Shown here: piece by piece, positions 34,595-43,373 of the stretch
Layout of the letters: each line of letters opens with the position of its first letter
How positions within the stretch are numbered: position 1 is the stretch's first letter
From: Oleiphilaceae bacterium
GTDB lineage: Bacteria > Pseudomonadota > Gammaproteobacteria > Pseudomonadales > Oleiphilaceae
Assembly: GCA_022447365.1 (NCBI GenBank)
Contig: JAKVBL010000003.1
Location: 186,001 to 250,000, forward strand
Reading direction: 5' to 3'
DNA: 64,000 nucleotides
Notes under the pieces: generated by a model
Database searches by the model: none
What the model saw: only the letters and a program-made list of their open reading frames with translations
What the model was told of the DNA's origin: nothing
Position numbers and translations under genes: made by a program

Positions 34595-35494
34595 TTAACG
34601 AACACTAAAGACGGTTTGTGTGACGCTGCTATGCTCTGAGCCGATCGCGACATCTAGACCGAGTGCTTCAAATATTGATGCGCATTCTGGATCGGTCGCG
34701 CCTGACATGCACCCTGGCGCTCCATCTAGATCTTGAGTCAGATCTGAATTGCTCACTAGGTTGTCGAAGTTCAGTACGATTTGTTGGCTGCTTGGATCGA
34801 AGTTTGTTAAGGCTATTGGAGGGCGATTCGGACGCGCACATGTCACGGTTTCACCGAGTTGAGGATCTCCAGAACAATTGGTGCTCCCGAGATGAAAGTT
34901 CCATGAAGAAGCTGAAAAGCCAAGGTCGCTTGGTCGAATGATTCCGCCGACTGGTGCTACGTCGAGTCGCGCAAACTTGTAACCATTTTGCCAATTCCAA
35001 TGCATGCTCGTCTGATCTAATGGTGCTACGGCCGTTGCTCTATCTGCGTGATTCAATTCAGAGGGAATGCCAAGTGAAAAGGTAATGCCTGTGAACGCGA
35101 CATTGGCTGGAGCGCTCACGGTTCCTTCAACCTGAGTGTTTGTATTTTTCGTAGCGCCCGAACAGCTCGTATCTTTGTTCATGAAATCGAGCAAGCCCAC
35201 GTTCTCGTGGTTCCAAGCGTTGTCTTCTAAGTCCAGTGCATACTCATTACTCTGATCATCTGTAAGTCTGATGTCATGCACATAGAATCTAAACTCTCTG
35301 ATATCAGCATTGGTATTGTTTGTGCCTAGGCCTGTCAGTTGTGTATCGCAATCAATTGATACGTTATTGGCTTCTGCTGCAAATGCGATGGAAACATCTT
35401 GTTCTTGTAGGGCGTTGACGTTAGTAGAGCCGCCTGATGAGCAGGCAGCCAAAAGGGCGCATGTTGAGATAGCAGTAAAGTGTGAAAGTTTCAT
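34595..35494 (-). CDS. mbnP: MbnP-family copper-binding lipoprotein
   Basis: This 299-residue lipoprotein (lipobox LAAC, Cys18) is of the 'metallo-mystery pair four-Cys motif' family. It has four family-type Cys (49, 111, 207, 219) plus a C-terminal pair (262, 271: GCMSGATDPEC). Landmarks are REFRFYVHDIRL, MHWNWQNGYKFARLD (Trp166/168) and SSWNFHLGSTNCSGDPQLGE. In the studied MbnP a Trp is converted to kynurenine by MbnH and helps bind copper; candidates here are among Trp94, 166, 168 and 198, and I cannot tell which. It is encoded between a DUF2946-like gene and mbnH. No methanobactin precursor was found nearby. Confidence 0.9.
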   Translation of the reverse strand: MKLSHFTAISTCALLAACSSGGSTNVNALQEQDVSIAFAAEANNVSIDCDTQLTGLGTNNTNADIREFRFYVHDIRLTDDQSNEYALDLEDNAWNHENVGLLDFMNKDTSCSGATKNTNTQVEGTVSAPANVAFTGITFSLGIPSELNHADRATAVAPLDQTSMHWNWQNGYKFARLDVAPVGGIIRPSDLGFSASSWNFHLGSTNCSGDPQLGETVTCARPNRPPIALTNFDPSSQQIVLNFDNLVSNSDLTQDLDGAPGCMSGATDPECASIFEALGLDVAIGSEHSSVTQTVFSVR

Positions 35495-35670
35495 GATGCT
35501 CTTGTCCTAATAAAATGAATAAATATTGGCTTTAGGTGGAGCACAGGTCTGAATCTAGAGGATGTCTTCATCAAGCATCAAGCACAATGTATGCACGCGC
35601 ATGCTTAGAAAAATAAGCAGGCTGACACTGGCTTAGCAATGAAGTTAAATCTAATTGTTGATGACTGTGC

Positions 35671-36063
35671 TCAAGAGAGCGTCATAGGAGGGGCGCGCGC
35701 GCGTTGAAAACTTGTTTTACGCGAAATCGCATTAATTGATCCTGAGCGGATGAAGTCTTGAGTAGGCGAGAATTGCGTGTGCGACAAGTTGCTCGCCAAA
35801 TGGGCTAGGGCACCTGCCGAAAAGCTACATTGTTCATCTGCGTCGTGAACATTGTGGTTCTGTTCAGAATCACTATCTGTAATAAATACTTGTTTAATGC
35901 CTGCGTCGGCCGTACACAAGCTAACCCATGAACCATTTTCCGACAGTGAACCTGCCATTGTGCCTGTCGCGAATAAGGCTTTTTGCATAAACAGCAAAAG
36001 CACTGTCAGCACAACTTTGTACTGAAAATCGCTCTGGCGCATGGTGTTAAGGGAGAACTTCAT
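35671..36063 (-). CDS. DUF2946-like secreted or membrane-anchored protein
   Basis: A 130-residue protein with an N-terminal hydrophobic segment (about 16-35, VVLTVLLLFMQKALFATGTM) and the DUF2946-like pattern GSWVSLCTADAGIKQVFI, a His/Asp-rich middle (EQNHNVHDADEQC) and the C-terminal RARAPP. DUF2946 proteins often lie beside copper genes. Here the usual CxxC is CSFS, so one Cys is missing. It lies 176 bp upstream of mbnP on the same strand and probably belongs to the copper-linked group. Similarity is motif-level only. Confidence 0.6.
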   Translation of the reverse strand: MKFSLNTMRQSDFQYKVVLTVLLLFMQKALFATGTMAGSLSENGSWVSLCTADAGIKQVFITDSDSEQNHNVHDADEQCSFSAGALAHLASNLSHTQFSPTQDFIRSGSINAISRKTSFQRARAPPMTLS

Positions 36064-36151
36064 TTTTATAGTTTTTTAAACTTAGTTCAATCTGGGTTCA
36101 AACAGACTAACGTGAAATGAAATGCGAATGCAAAATAAAAAAGTAGGAAGG

Positions 36152-36190
36152 CCGACATTGTCTACTGAATGTTAGGAGGCTCAATGTCGG
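36152..36190. repeat. inverted repeat after the phosphoribosyltransferase gene
   Basis: CCGACATTG (36152-36160) and CAATGTCGG (36182-36190) are perfect nine-base arms around 21 bases, just beyond the stop of the minus-strand gene. The minus strand has a T-run only about 13 bases later, so it is an imperfect terminator or a regulatory repeat before the DUF2946-like gene. Confidence 0.5.
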
Positions 36191-36202
36191 TTTATTGGTG
36201 CA

Positions 36203-36778
36203 TTACTTATCGAATGCGCCGAGTTCTTCAAGCTTGTCAGTAATCGCCGCAGACTCTGGACGATTTGCGATAAGTTCTTCTTTTGTTAAGCCATCTAATT
36301 CATGCGGGAATACCAGCCACTCATCGCTCTCATATAAGAAGTAATCTGGGATGCGATTAGTCTTGTTGTTCTTAGGCTTGTAGTAGGGGGTCGCAACTTT
36401 AATAGTTGGAGTGTTCTTTTTACAGCGAGCAGTAAGATCAACAATAGTTTGATCAATACTCAGACCGCTGTCGTGTACATCGTCAACAATTAACAGGTTC
36501 TGGTGGCTTTCAACGCGATTAATGAGATACGTTAAACCGTGCACTTTTACTTGTTTAGCGCGTTCGCCAATGGCCGTATAGCTCGAAGTACGAATAGCAA
36601 TGTGGTCGCATTTGACGCCAAGCACTTCAAACATTTCTTGAACAGCGATGCCTACTGGAGCACCACCACGCCATACGCCTACGATGTAGTCAGGGCGGAA
36701 GCCACTTTCATAAATTTGAATTGCTAGCTTGAATGAGTCTTCAAGAAGTTGCTGGGCGCTGATAAAAGTTTTTTCCAT
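36203..36778 (-). CDS. purine-type phosphoribosyltransferase
   Basis: This cytoplasmic enzyme of 191 residues has the PRTase fold. The PRPP loop is LLIVDDVHDSGLSID (canonical VDDVxDTG with Ser for Thr). DYIVGVWRGGAPVGIAVQEM is the N-terminal 'R-G-G' substrate loop, and the C-terminal hood has ESDEWLVFPHEL, with Trp near the base site as in hypoxanthine/xanthine-guanine PRTases. The likely reaction is purine base + PRPP to nucleoside monophosphate, opposing the catabolic operon. I use ATG 36778 (MEKTFIS); six more codons upstream (to 36796) are open. Exact base preference is not evident. Confidence 0.85.
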   Translation of the reverse strand: MEKTFISAQQLLEDSFKLAIQIYESGFRPDYIVGVWRGGAPVGIAVQEMFEVLGVKCDHIAIRTSSYTAIGERAKQVKVHGLTYLINRVESHQNLLIVDDVHDSGLSIDQTIVDLTARCKKNTPTIKVATPYYKPKNNKTNRIPDYFLYESDEWLVFPHELDGLTKEELIANRPESAAITDKLEELGAFDK

Positions 36779-36852
36779 TGTTCGTACCAAATACAAGTAA
36801 TAAGTAATCGGCGCGAACTATAGCCAAAAAAGGATTAACTTTCATTAGAAAT

Positions 36853-36879
36853 AAAAAAGGTCGGGTATTCCCCGACCTT
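36853..36879 (-). terminator. terminator of the fasciclin gene
   Basis: AAGGTCGGG (36857-36865) and CCCGACCTT (36871-36879) form a stem around TATTC. On the minus strand it is followed by a T-run. It lies 24 bases after the fasciclin stop. Confidence 0.88.
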
Positions 36880-36902
36880 ATAGTACTGATCTAATGCGAC
36901 AC

Positions 36903-37949
36903 TTAGTCGACAGTGAAGATTACTTTGTCGATAACGTGAATCACACCATTAGAAGCTTTGACGTCTGCTTCTACTACGGTACTTCCTTCAATCATTAATG
37001 CATTGTTCATAATGTCGATGTTTAGGTTATTCATCGCTAAGGTTGTTTCTGTGCCACCGTTAGAGGCATAAGCAAGAATTGAGCTAACTTCTTTGCCGAG
37101 AATATGTTGGCTAAGAATTCCTGGAAGATCTGGACTAGCTAGAAGTTGTGCGTCAGTTAAACCTTCTTCGCTCAGAAGTGTTGCGAACGCGGCATCGGTC
37201 GGAGCAAACACTGTAAGCGTTGCATTCGGGTCAACAGCAGCAGCGAGAAGTCCTGATGCGCCAGCTGTTTGAAGAGCTGCAAGTAAGATGGTGAACTCTG
37301 CATCGCTCGCGCCTGCTAGCGCTGTAACGATTCCTCCGATTGTCGTTGACTCATCACTCAATTCGCTCGGTGGTGGTAGCAACACTTTATCGATTACGTG
37401 AATAACACCATTAGTCGCATCAACATCAGGAGTCACTACGCGGGAAGTGTTTACGTAAAGAACGTTTGCGTTGTTTTCGCTAGAGAGAGATAGCGCAACG
37501 CTTTCGGTGCCTTGCGTTGGAACGATATTTCCTGGTGCTGGTGTTTGTGCAACACTAATTGCGCCAGTTGAGTCTACTTCACCTACTGACGTTGCAAGAA
37601 CGTGGTAAGGCAAAACTTGATTCAACAATGCAGTGTTACCAAGCAGTGTTGGTGCGTCTACGCCCAAGTCAGTAAGCAATGCTGCGAATGCATCATCAGT
37701 TGGTGCAAATACTGTCAACTCGTCATCGCCGCGAAGAAGTGCCGCGATTGAAGGGTCTGCAGCAACCACCGCAGACTCAAGGATTGTTGTGTTCGGATTA
37801 TCGGTTGCAACTTCAAGAATGTTGCGTGTTTCAACAGCTGCTGCAACGTTGTCATCACTGTCACTACATGCTGAAATCAATGGGATTGCACCCAGAATCA
37901 TTAAAGGCGCCCAGCGCTTCACGTTGGTGCCAAAGCTAATCATGCTCAT
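36903..37949 (-). CDS. two-domain fasciclin (FAS1) lipoprotein
   Basis: The 348-residue exported protein has a lipobox (LISAC, about residue 28) and two FAS1 adhesion domains. Domain one (about 45-185) has VFAPTDDAFAALLTDLGVD and ends in IHVIDKVLLPP; domain two (about 195-348) has VFAPTDAAFATLLSEEGLTD and ends in IHVIDKVIFTVD. The start at ATG 37949 has AAGGAA six bases upstream; the upstream open frame to 38018 is not needed. FAS1 proteins act in surface adhesion or matrix. It is transcribed alone, divergent from the hydrolase gene at 38287, and ends at a good terminator. Confidence 0.9.
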   Translation of the reverse strand: MSMISFGTNVKRWAPLMILGAIPLISACSDSDDNVAAAVETRNILEVATDNPNTTILESAVVAADPSIAALLRGDDELTVFAPTDDAFAALLTDLGVDAPTLLGNTALLNQVLPYHVLATSVGEVDSTGAISVAQTPAPGNIVPTQGTESVALSLSSENNANVLYVNTSRVVTPDVDATNGVIHVIDKVLLPPPSELSDESTTIGGIVTALAGASDAEFTILLAALQTAGASGLLAAAVDPNATLTVFAPTDAAFATLLSEEGLTDAQLLASPDLPGILSQHILGKEVSSILAYASNGGTETTLAMNNLNIDIMNNALMIEGSTVVEADVKASNGVIHVIDKVIFTVD

Positions 37950-38286
37950 GGTAAATTCCTTAAATTGTTCGGAGACGCGAAGCGAACTCCCTTGAATAAA
38001 ATTGTTCTTATCTTTCACAACTTGATGAAGAACTTCGATTTTTATGAGCGCTCGGGTCGGGTTACGGGGGGGCGTTTAACAATGGATCACATTTGTTCGG
38101 AAAATTCGTTGCAAATCATTTTTTTTGTCAGATCGCCCTCAAATGAGGTGATTTGCATGAAAAATAGTCATCTAAGTAGAATCTAACTGCGTAACCAAGT
38201 TTGGTCTAAAGCAAGTGGCTGACAATGAAGCGCAGATACTTGAATCGAAAACGATATAAAACGCAATCGAAATAAAAGGGGTGACT

Positions 38287-39063
38287 ATGAATATTGCTCG
38301 TGGGTTGGTCGGGGCTGCTGCGGTGGCTGTTTCATTAGGTGCTAGTGTTGCTGTGGCTGATGGGCACAGTATGAAGCACGCCGGTAAAAATGTTGATTTT
38401 GAGTTGAATGACACAGCGTATGAAAGCTACTTTGTTGCAGGCGATAATAAAGATGCACCGTTAGTTTATTTGATTCACGACTGGGATGGTCTAACTGAAT
38501 ACGAAGTTAAGCGTAGCGAAATGCTGCACGAACTTGGATACTCAGTATTTGCTGTCGATTTATTTGGTAAAGGCGTGCGTCCAACAGAAGTGGCTGATAA
38601 AAAACAGCATACTGGTGAGCTATACAAAGATCGCGAGAAAATGCGCGCAATCATGCAAGCAGGTTTAGCTAAAGCAAAAGAGCTTGGTGCTGATACAAGT
38701 AACGCTGTGGCCATGGGCTACTGTTTCGGTGGCGCAGCCGTGTTAGAACTGGCGAGATCAGGTACCGAACTAAAAGGATTTGCTAGCTTTCACGGTGGTT
38801 TGACGACCCCAGAAGGGCAAGGCTACAGCAATACAAAGGGCTCAGTTCTTGTGATGCATGGTACGGCAGACTCAATTATTCCAATGTCAGATTTCGCGAA
38901 TCTAGCGGATGAGCTTGAGGCTGCGAAGGTGGATCATGAAATGGTGACTTATGGCGGCGCGCCTCATGCCTTCACTGTATTTGGTTCGGAAAAGTATCAA
39001 GAAAGAGCGGATACCCAAAGCTGGACGCTGTTCACTGATTTCCTCAAAATGGAAACGATGTAG
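38287..39063 (+). CDS. dienelactone hydrolase family protein, exported
   Basis: A 258-residue alpha/beta hydrolase with a signal peptide (MNIARGLVGAAAVAVSLGAS, cleaved near VAVADG), so it acts in the periplasm. The DLH triad is visible: nucleophile Cys in MGYCFGGAAVLE, Asp in VMHGTADSIIP and His in GAPHAFTVFG. Cys instead of Ser is normal for dienelactone hydrolases. The start is ATG 38287, preceded by AAAAGGGGTG; a GTG two codons upstream is not needed. The substrate is unknown, and there is no aromatic-degradation cluster around it. Confidence 0.9.
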   Translation: MNIARGLVGAAAVAVSLGASVAVADGHSMKHAGKNVDFELNDTAYESYFVAGDNKDAPLVYLIHDWDGLTEYEVKRSEMLHELGYSVFAVDLFGKGVRPTEVADKKQHTGELYKDREKMRAIMQAGLAKAKELGADTSNAVAMGYCFGGAAVLELARSGTELKGFASFHGGLTTPEGQGYSNTKGSVLVMHGTADSIIPMSDFANLADELEAAKVDHEMVTYGGAPHAFTVFGSEKYQERADTQSWTLFTDFLKMETM

Positions 39064-39090
39064 TTTTATAGTCTAGGTACGATTCGTTAC

Positions 39091-39125
39091 AGCCCTGCTT
39101 TGATGGTCTCAAGGTGGGGCTTTTT
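39091..39125 (+). terminator. imperfect rho-independent terminator
   Basis: AGCCC and GGGCT arms, with inner TTGA/TCAA pairing, are followed by five T. It lies about 28 bases after the hydrolase stop. Confidence 0.6.
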
Positions 39126-39251
39126 ATTATTTGAATAATAAACATGCCTTTTGCTGCAGCATTAGGGTTCGTCTTTGGAAACCTGTCGTAGCTATGTTAG
39201 GGTTAAAAGACAGAATAACAATCAAATACAAATCAATCGAAAGGGGTCAAA

Positions 39252-40304
39252 ATGAAGAAGTCTCTTGTCGCTGCGCTTTCTGCTGCAGCTTTGCTTTCAG
39301 CTTGTGGTGGTAACAACTCTGAAGAAACTAATTCTGTTCAAGAATCGGCATCAGCATCATCAGCTAATGAATGCGGATCAGTGACTATTGCTGAGATGAA
39401 CTGGAACTCTGCTGCGTTGATGGCGCATGTAGATAGTTACATTCTCAAGAATGGTTACGGGTGCGATACGCAACTTGTGGCGGGTGACACAATGCCAACA
39501 GGCACATCAATGATCGAGAAAGGTGAGCCAGATATTGCACCAGAGCTTTGGAGTAATGGTCTGCGCGAACCTCTCGACAAAGGTGTTGCAGAAGGTCGAT
39601 TAAAGTATGCGGGCAACTCTTTGTCTGACGGTGGTGAAGAAGGTTTTTGGGTGCCGAAGTTCATGGTTGACCAAGATCCTAGCCTTGCAACAATCGAAGG
39701 CGTGAAAGCGAATGCTGCATTGTTTAAACACCCAGAAGATCCAAGCGCAGCGATGTTCATGGGTTGCCCAGCTGGCTGGAACTGTCAAATCTCGGGTGAA
39801 AACTTGTTCAAAGCGCTTGATTTAGAAAGCGCAGGATTCAAAGTGGTTGATCCAGGTTCTGGCGCGGCATTATCAGGGGCGATTGCAAAAGCTTACGAGC
39901 GTCAGGAAGCTTGGTTCGGTTATTACTGGGCGCCAACTGCTGTACTTGGTAAGTACGATATGGTGAAAGTAGATTTCGGTTCTGGTGTAGACGTTGATCA
40001 CTACAAAGCTTGTATCACACAAGCAGAATGTGCAGAACCAAAACCAACGATGTACCCACCTGCAGCTGTTCAATCTGTCACGACATCAGGCTTCGCTGAA
40101 CGCGCTCCAGAAGCTTTTGAGTATGTTTCAAAGCGTGCGTTTACCAACGCAAAAATGAACAAGCTATTGGCTTGGATGGAAGACAATCAAGCTGACGGTG
40201 CAACAGCCGCAGAGCACTTCCTTATTTCTGACACGGCAACATGGACTGCATGGGTTGCGCCAGAAATCGCTGAGAAAGTAAAAGCGACACTGATTAATAA
40301 GTAA
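39252..40304 (+). CDS. proX: glycine betaine/proline ABC binding lipoprotein
   Basis: A 350-residue OpuAC-type substrate-binding protein, anchored as a lipoprotein (lipobox LLSAC, Cys18), not a soluble ProX as in E. coli. The mature domain has ITIAEMNWNSAALMAHVDSY (seen as TIAEMNWNSAALMAHVD), EPDIAPELWSNGLREPLDKG and KAYERQEAWFGYYWAPTAVL, with several Trp that can form the betaine aromatic cage. It is followed by a terminator-like hairpin and then proW and proV, so it is probably made in excess. The role is osmoprotectant uptake. Confidence 0.92.
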   Translation: MKKSLVAALSAAALLSACGGNNSEETNSVQESASASSANECGSVTIAEMNWNSAALMAHVDSYILKNGYGCDTQLVAGDTMPTGTSMIEKGEPDIAPELWSNGLREPLDKGVAEGRLKYAGNSLSDGGEEGFWVPKFMVDQDPSLATIEGVKANAALFKHPEDPSAAMFMGCPAGWNCQISGENLFKALDLESAGFKVVDPGSGAALSGAIAKAYERQEAWFGYYWAPTAVLGKYDMVKVDFGSGVDVDHYKACITQAECAEPKPTMYPPAAVQSVTTSGFAERAPEAFEYVSKRAFTNAKMNKLLAWMEDNQADGATAAEHFLISDTATWTAWVAPEIAEKVKATLINK

Positions 40305-40312
40305 GTACCCCG

Positions 40313-40340
40313 AAGCCGCTTTTAATAGCGGCTTTTTTAT
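40313..40340 (+). terminator. hairpin between proX and proW
   Basis: AAGCCGC (40313-40319) and GCGGCTT (40328-40334) enclose TTTTAATA and are followed by T. It probably gives partial termination and raises proX over proWV expression, since proW lies only 29 bases beyond the stem. Confidence 0.8.
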
Positions 40341-40362
40341 TTCCCTTTATTTCGAGGTTTAT

Positions 40363-41247
40363 ATGTCTTTTTGGACGGAGTTTCCTGAACTGAGCCGTGA
40401 AACGATGGTTGAGTTGAGGAAATCCCTCGATCAAGGTTATCGAAGTTTTTCACGTGAATATGGTGAGAGTATCGAGGCCTTTTTCGAACCCCTGCTTCAG
40501 TTTCTAATTTGGTTTGAGAAATTATTGTTAGCAACCCCATGGCCCATTGTGATTGCGGTAATTGTTGCTATTTGTCATTTAGCTGCACGCTCGTGGAAAT
40601 TGTCACTTGCTGTTGCACTTGCACTATACGGGATCGGCTTGTTTGGTATGTGGGAAGACACCATGAGTACCTTAAGCATTATCACCGTCAGTACTTTGTT
40701 ATCGATCATTATTGGTATTCCTATTGGTATCGCGATGGCGCGTTCTGATCGTATTCAATCGGTTTTCACACCGATACTTGATGTCATGCAAACAATGCCG
40801 GCATTCGTGTACTTGATCCCAGTGGTGATGCTACTCGGCATCGGTAAAATCCCCGGAATGATCGCCGTTATTATTTATGCCATTCCTCCTGTTATTCGCT
40901 TAACAAACTTGGGTATTCGTCTCGTCGATAAAGAAGTATTAGAAGCAGCAGACGCCTTTGGCACGACCTCGTATCAAAAGCTATTTCAGGTTCAGCTTCC
41001 TCTAGCGATGCCAAATATCATGGCCGGAGTAAATCAAACTATTATGATGGCGCTGGCAATGGTCGTGATAGCATCAATGATTGGTGTTGCAGGCTTAGGG
41101 CAGCAGGTCTTGCGTTCGATTAACAACCAGTTCTTTGCTTTGGGCTTATTTAACGGTATCGCGATCGTGGTGCTGGCAATCATCTTTGATCGGGTATCTC
41201 AAGCGTATGCGAAACGCTCTCAAGCACATCTTGGGGGGCAGCAATGA
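40363..41247 (+). CDS. proW: glycine betaine ABC transporter permease
   Basis: This 294-residue inner-membrane permease has about six or seven helices (first near 52-75). It contains DTMSTLSIITVSTLLSIIIG, DVMQTMPAFVYLIPVVMLLG and the EAA coupling loop EAADAFGTTSYQKLFQVQLP, all typical for ProW/OpuAB. The N-terminal 50 residues are polar, as in ProW. It overlaps proV by 4 bp (ATGA). A ribosome site lies in the proX-proW spacer. Confidence 0.92.
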   Translation: MSFWTEFPELSRETMVELRKSLDQGYRSFSREYGESIEAFFEPLLQFLIWFEKLLLATPWPIVIAVIVAICHLAARSWKLSLAVALALYGIGLFGMWEDTMSTLSIITVSTLLSIIIGIPIGIAMARSDRIQSVFTPILDVMQTMPAFVYLIPVVMLLGIGKIPGMIAVIIYAIPPVIRLTNLGIRLVDKEVLEAADAFGTTSYQKLFQVQLPLAMPNIMAGVNQTIMMALAMVVIASMIGVAGLGQQVLRSINNQFFALGLFNGIAIVVLAIIFDRVSQAYAKRSQAHLGGQQ

Positions 41248-42437
41248 ACATGAGTGATACCTTCATTGAAATTAAATCGCTCTACAAGCTTTTCGGTGAT
41301 CAAGCTGAAAAACATATGGATCTTGTTTTACAGGGGAAAACCAAAGCAGAGATTCTTGAAAAAACTGGACATACGCTTGGTCTTAAAGACATTAACATGG
41401 AGATCAAACGGGGTGAGATCTTCGTAATCATGGGGCTTTCTGGTTCTGGAAAGTCGACCTTAATTCGTCACTTTAACCGTCTGATTGAACCGAGTGCAGG
41501 GCAGATCATGTTTGATGGTGACGACGTGATGAAGCTTGATGCGAAACAGCTTCAGGAATTTCGTCGAACACGCATGTCGATGGTGTTTCAGCACTTTGGT
41601 TTGTTACCCCATAATTCGGTGATCGATAACGTCGCCTTTGGTTTGAAAACACAGGGCGTTGCGAAAGCTAAGCGACTACAGAAGGCTAAACAATGGTTAG
41701 CTGACGTCGGTTTAGAAGGGTATGAGGAACTATACCCATCACAGCTTTCAGGCGGTCAGCAGCAACGTGTTGGTCTAGCGCGAGCTTTGTGCACCGACCC
41801 AGATGTATTGTTGATGGACGAGGCTTTTTCTGCATTGGACCCTCTGATTAGAAGCGAGATGCAGGATCAATTGATTCATCTGCAAGAAAAACTCCACAAG
41901 ACAATCGTTTTTATTACCCATGATTTGGACGAAGCCTTGCGTGTTGGTGATCGAATCGCGATTCTCAAAGATGGTGAGCTGGTTCAAGTCGGCGAGCCTA
42001 GTGAAATTCTTCTGCAACCCGCTGACGCCTATGTAGAAGCGTTTGTGCAAGACGTGAATCGAGCACGTGCTCTGACTGTTGAAAACGTGATGAAATCGCC
42101 AATGAATCGTATTACTGCAACTACGATCGGCGAGGCCTTAGAGCAAATGCGTAATATGCCGAAAGACTATGCCTACGTTGAATCGGATGATGGCTTTGAG
42201 GGAACTGTTCTGCAAGAGACCTTGGAGCAAGCTGTTGATAGCGAAGACGTATGTAGTTCAGAGCCTCTGACTGACGAGTACTTTGAAGAAACGGTTGAGA
42301 TCTCACCTGACTCTCTTCTAGAAGAAGTTATTCCTGAAACACTCGACACTAGTCACCCTTTAGCTGTAGTCAGTGAGGAGGGAGAGCTTGAAGGTGTCTT
42401 GTCGAGAAAACGTTTAGCGAAAATTTTAGGTAGATAA
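41244..42437 (+). CDS. proV: glycine betaine ABC transporter ATP-binding protein
   Basis: A 397-residue ATPase. The ProV-specific N-terminus (LFGDQAEKHMDLVLQGKTKA) precedes Walker A (GLSGSGKST, about 67-75), signature LSGGQQQRVGLARAL and Walker B VLLMDEAFSALDP. The tail from about 265 is a CBS-pair module that senses ionic strength in characterised homologues; its middle is very acidic (SEPLTDEYFEETVEISPD). It overlaps proW by 4 bp and ends the pro operon, with a palindrome after the stop. Confidence 0.93.
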   Translation: MNMSDTFIEIKSLYKLFGDQAEKHMDLVLQGKTKAEILEKTGHTLGLKDINMEIKRGEIFVIMGLSGSGKSTLIRHFNRLIEPSAGQIMFDGDDVMKLDAKQLQEFRRTRMSMVFQHFGLLPHNSVIDNVAFGLKTQGVAKAKRLQKAKQWLADVGLEGYEELYPSQLSGGQQQRVGLARALCTDPDVLLMDEAFSALDPLIRSEMQDQLIHLQEKLHKTIVFITHDLDEALRVGDRIAILKDGELVQVGEPSEILLQPADAYVEAFVQDVNRARALTVENVMKSPMNRITATTIGEALEQMRNMPKDYAYVESDDGFEGTVLQETLEQAVDSEDVCSSEPLTDEYFEETVEISPDSLLEEVIPETLDTSHPLAVVSEEGELEGVLSRKRLAKILGR

Positions 42438-42452
42438 ACGCGTAGTCGAAAA

Positions 42453-42486
42453 CTTGGACTAAACTCAGCTCAGTTTTAGTCCAAGT
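42453..42486. terminator. palindrome after proV
   Basis: Arms beginning ACTTGGACTAAA and ending TTTAGTCCAAGT (at least 12 perfect pairs) lie just beyond the proV stop and next to the TTG start of the HDOD gene. There is no T-run, so it may be a processing or pausing hairpin rather than a classical terminator. Confidence 0.55.
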
Positions 42487-42497
42487 GAGGCCCGACG

Positions 42498-43373
42498 TTG
42501 ATTACGGAAGAACAACAAGACGATGCGATATTCGAGTTATCTGCCGACTTGCGCGAAGTGGGTAAACAGATACTCAAGCTGCTGAGAAAAGGCGCTGTTG
42601 ATGTGCCGCTCTTTCCCAAAATCGCAACGGACGTTATGCGTCTCGCAAAGTCTCCAGACACTGACGCAGCGACCTTAGCGGACTTAATTCAACGCCACAC
42701 TACGCTGGCGGGGCACGTCATCCGTGTTGCTAATTCACCACTTTATACACCAAATGCTTCAATGGTCTCATTGCAGCAAGCCATCGCGCGCTTGGGTCTA
42801 AACGCGATATGCGAAATATCTTAGGGGATCGCCTTAAACGCGAAGCTTTTTAATGCACCAAAATTTGAAGATCGACTTGTTGCCATTTCACAGCACGGTT
42901 TTTGTTGCGCTATTTGGGCGAAAGAGCTGGCGCGAGCGCTTCAAGAGAGTGTTGAAACAGCATTTTTATGCGGCCTTTTGCATGGCATAGATAGACCCGC
43001 ATTTTTGCAATTCTATTCAGACATGAGCTCCGCCGAACAGCTCAAATTGACGCCAGCTCAGGTATTGGAATTAGAGGACGTGTTTCATCCTCTATCCGGA
43101 CAAGAGATTAATAAAGCGTGGGAGATGCCAGAGGCAGTGTGTGATGTTGCGCTATTTAGTCAGACGCCTTCTCAATCAGAAAAGTATCAAACCCAATGTG
43201 CATTGGTACAGGCTGCATCGTTGCTCGCCAAAGCGAGTTTAGAAGATCAAGATTTAGAACCTTTAAAAGCAAAAGCCATTTTTTCAACGCTAAATTTATA
43301 CACCGATGTGCTCAACGATGCCTTGAGTAAACGTGATCACATCGTCTCAACAGTGAGGGCTAAGCAGCAATGA
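42498..43373 (+). pseudogene. HDOD-domain protein gene, amber-interrupted
   Basis: The frame runs as one protein of about 291 codons except for TAG at 42822-42824 (codon 109). Before it: LFPKIATDVMRLAKSPDTDA, VIRVANSPLYTPNASMVSL and QAIARLGLNAICEIS; after it, in the same frame: GIALNAKLFNAPKFEDRLVA, then FLCGLLHGIDRPAFLQ. HDOD proteins have Leu or a similar residue here, so TTG to TAG is likely. The N-terminal half alone keeps only part of the domain. The start is TTG 42498 after GTGAGG. The stop overlaps the next gene by 4 bp (ATGA). HDOD proteins act in signalling and are usually not enzymes. Confidence 0.82.

Noticed and set aside
36203..36778. Assigning the phosphoribosyltransferase to a specific base (xanthine versus hypoxanthine)
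   Set aside because: The hood residues visible are not enough to choose, so no gene symbol was given.
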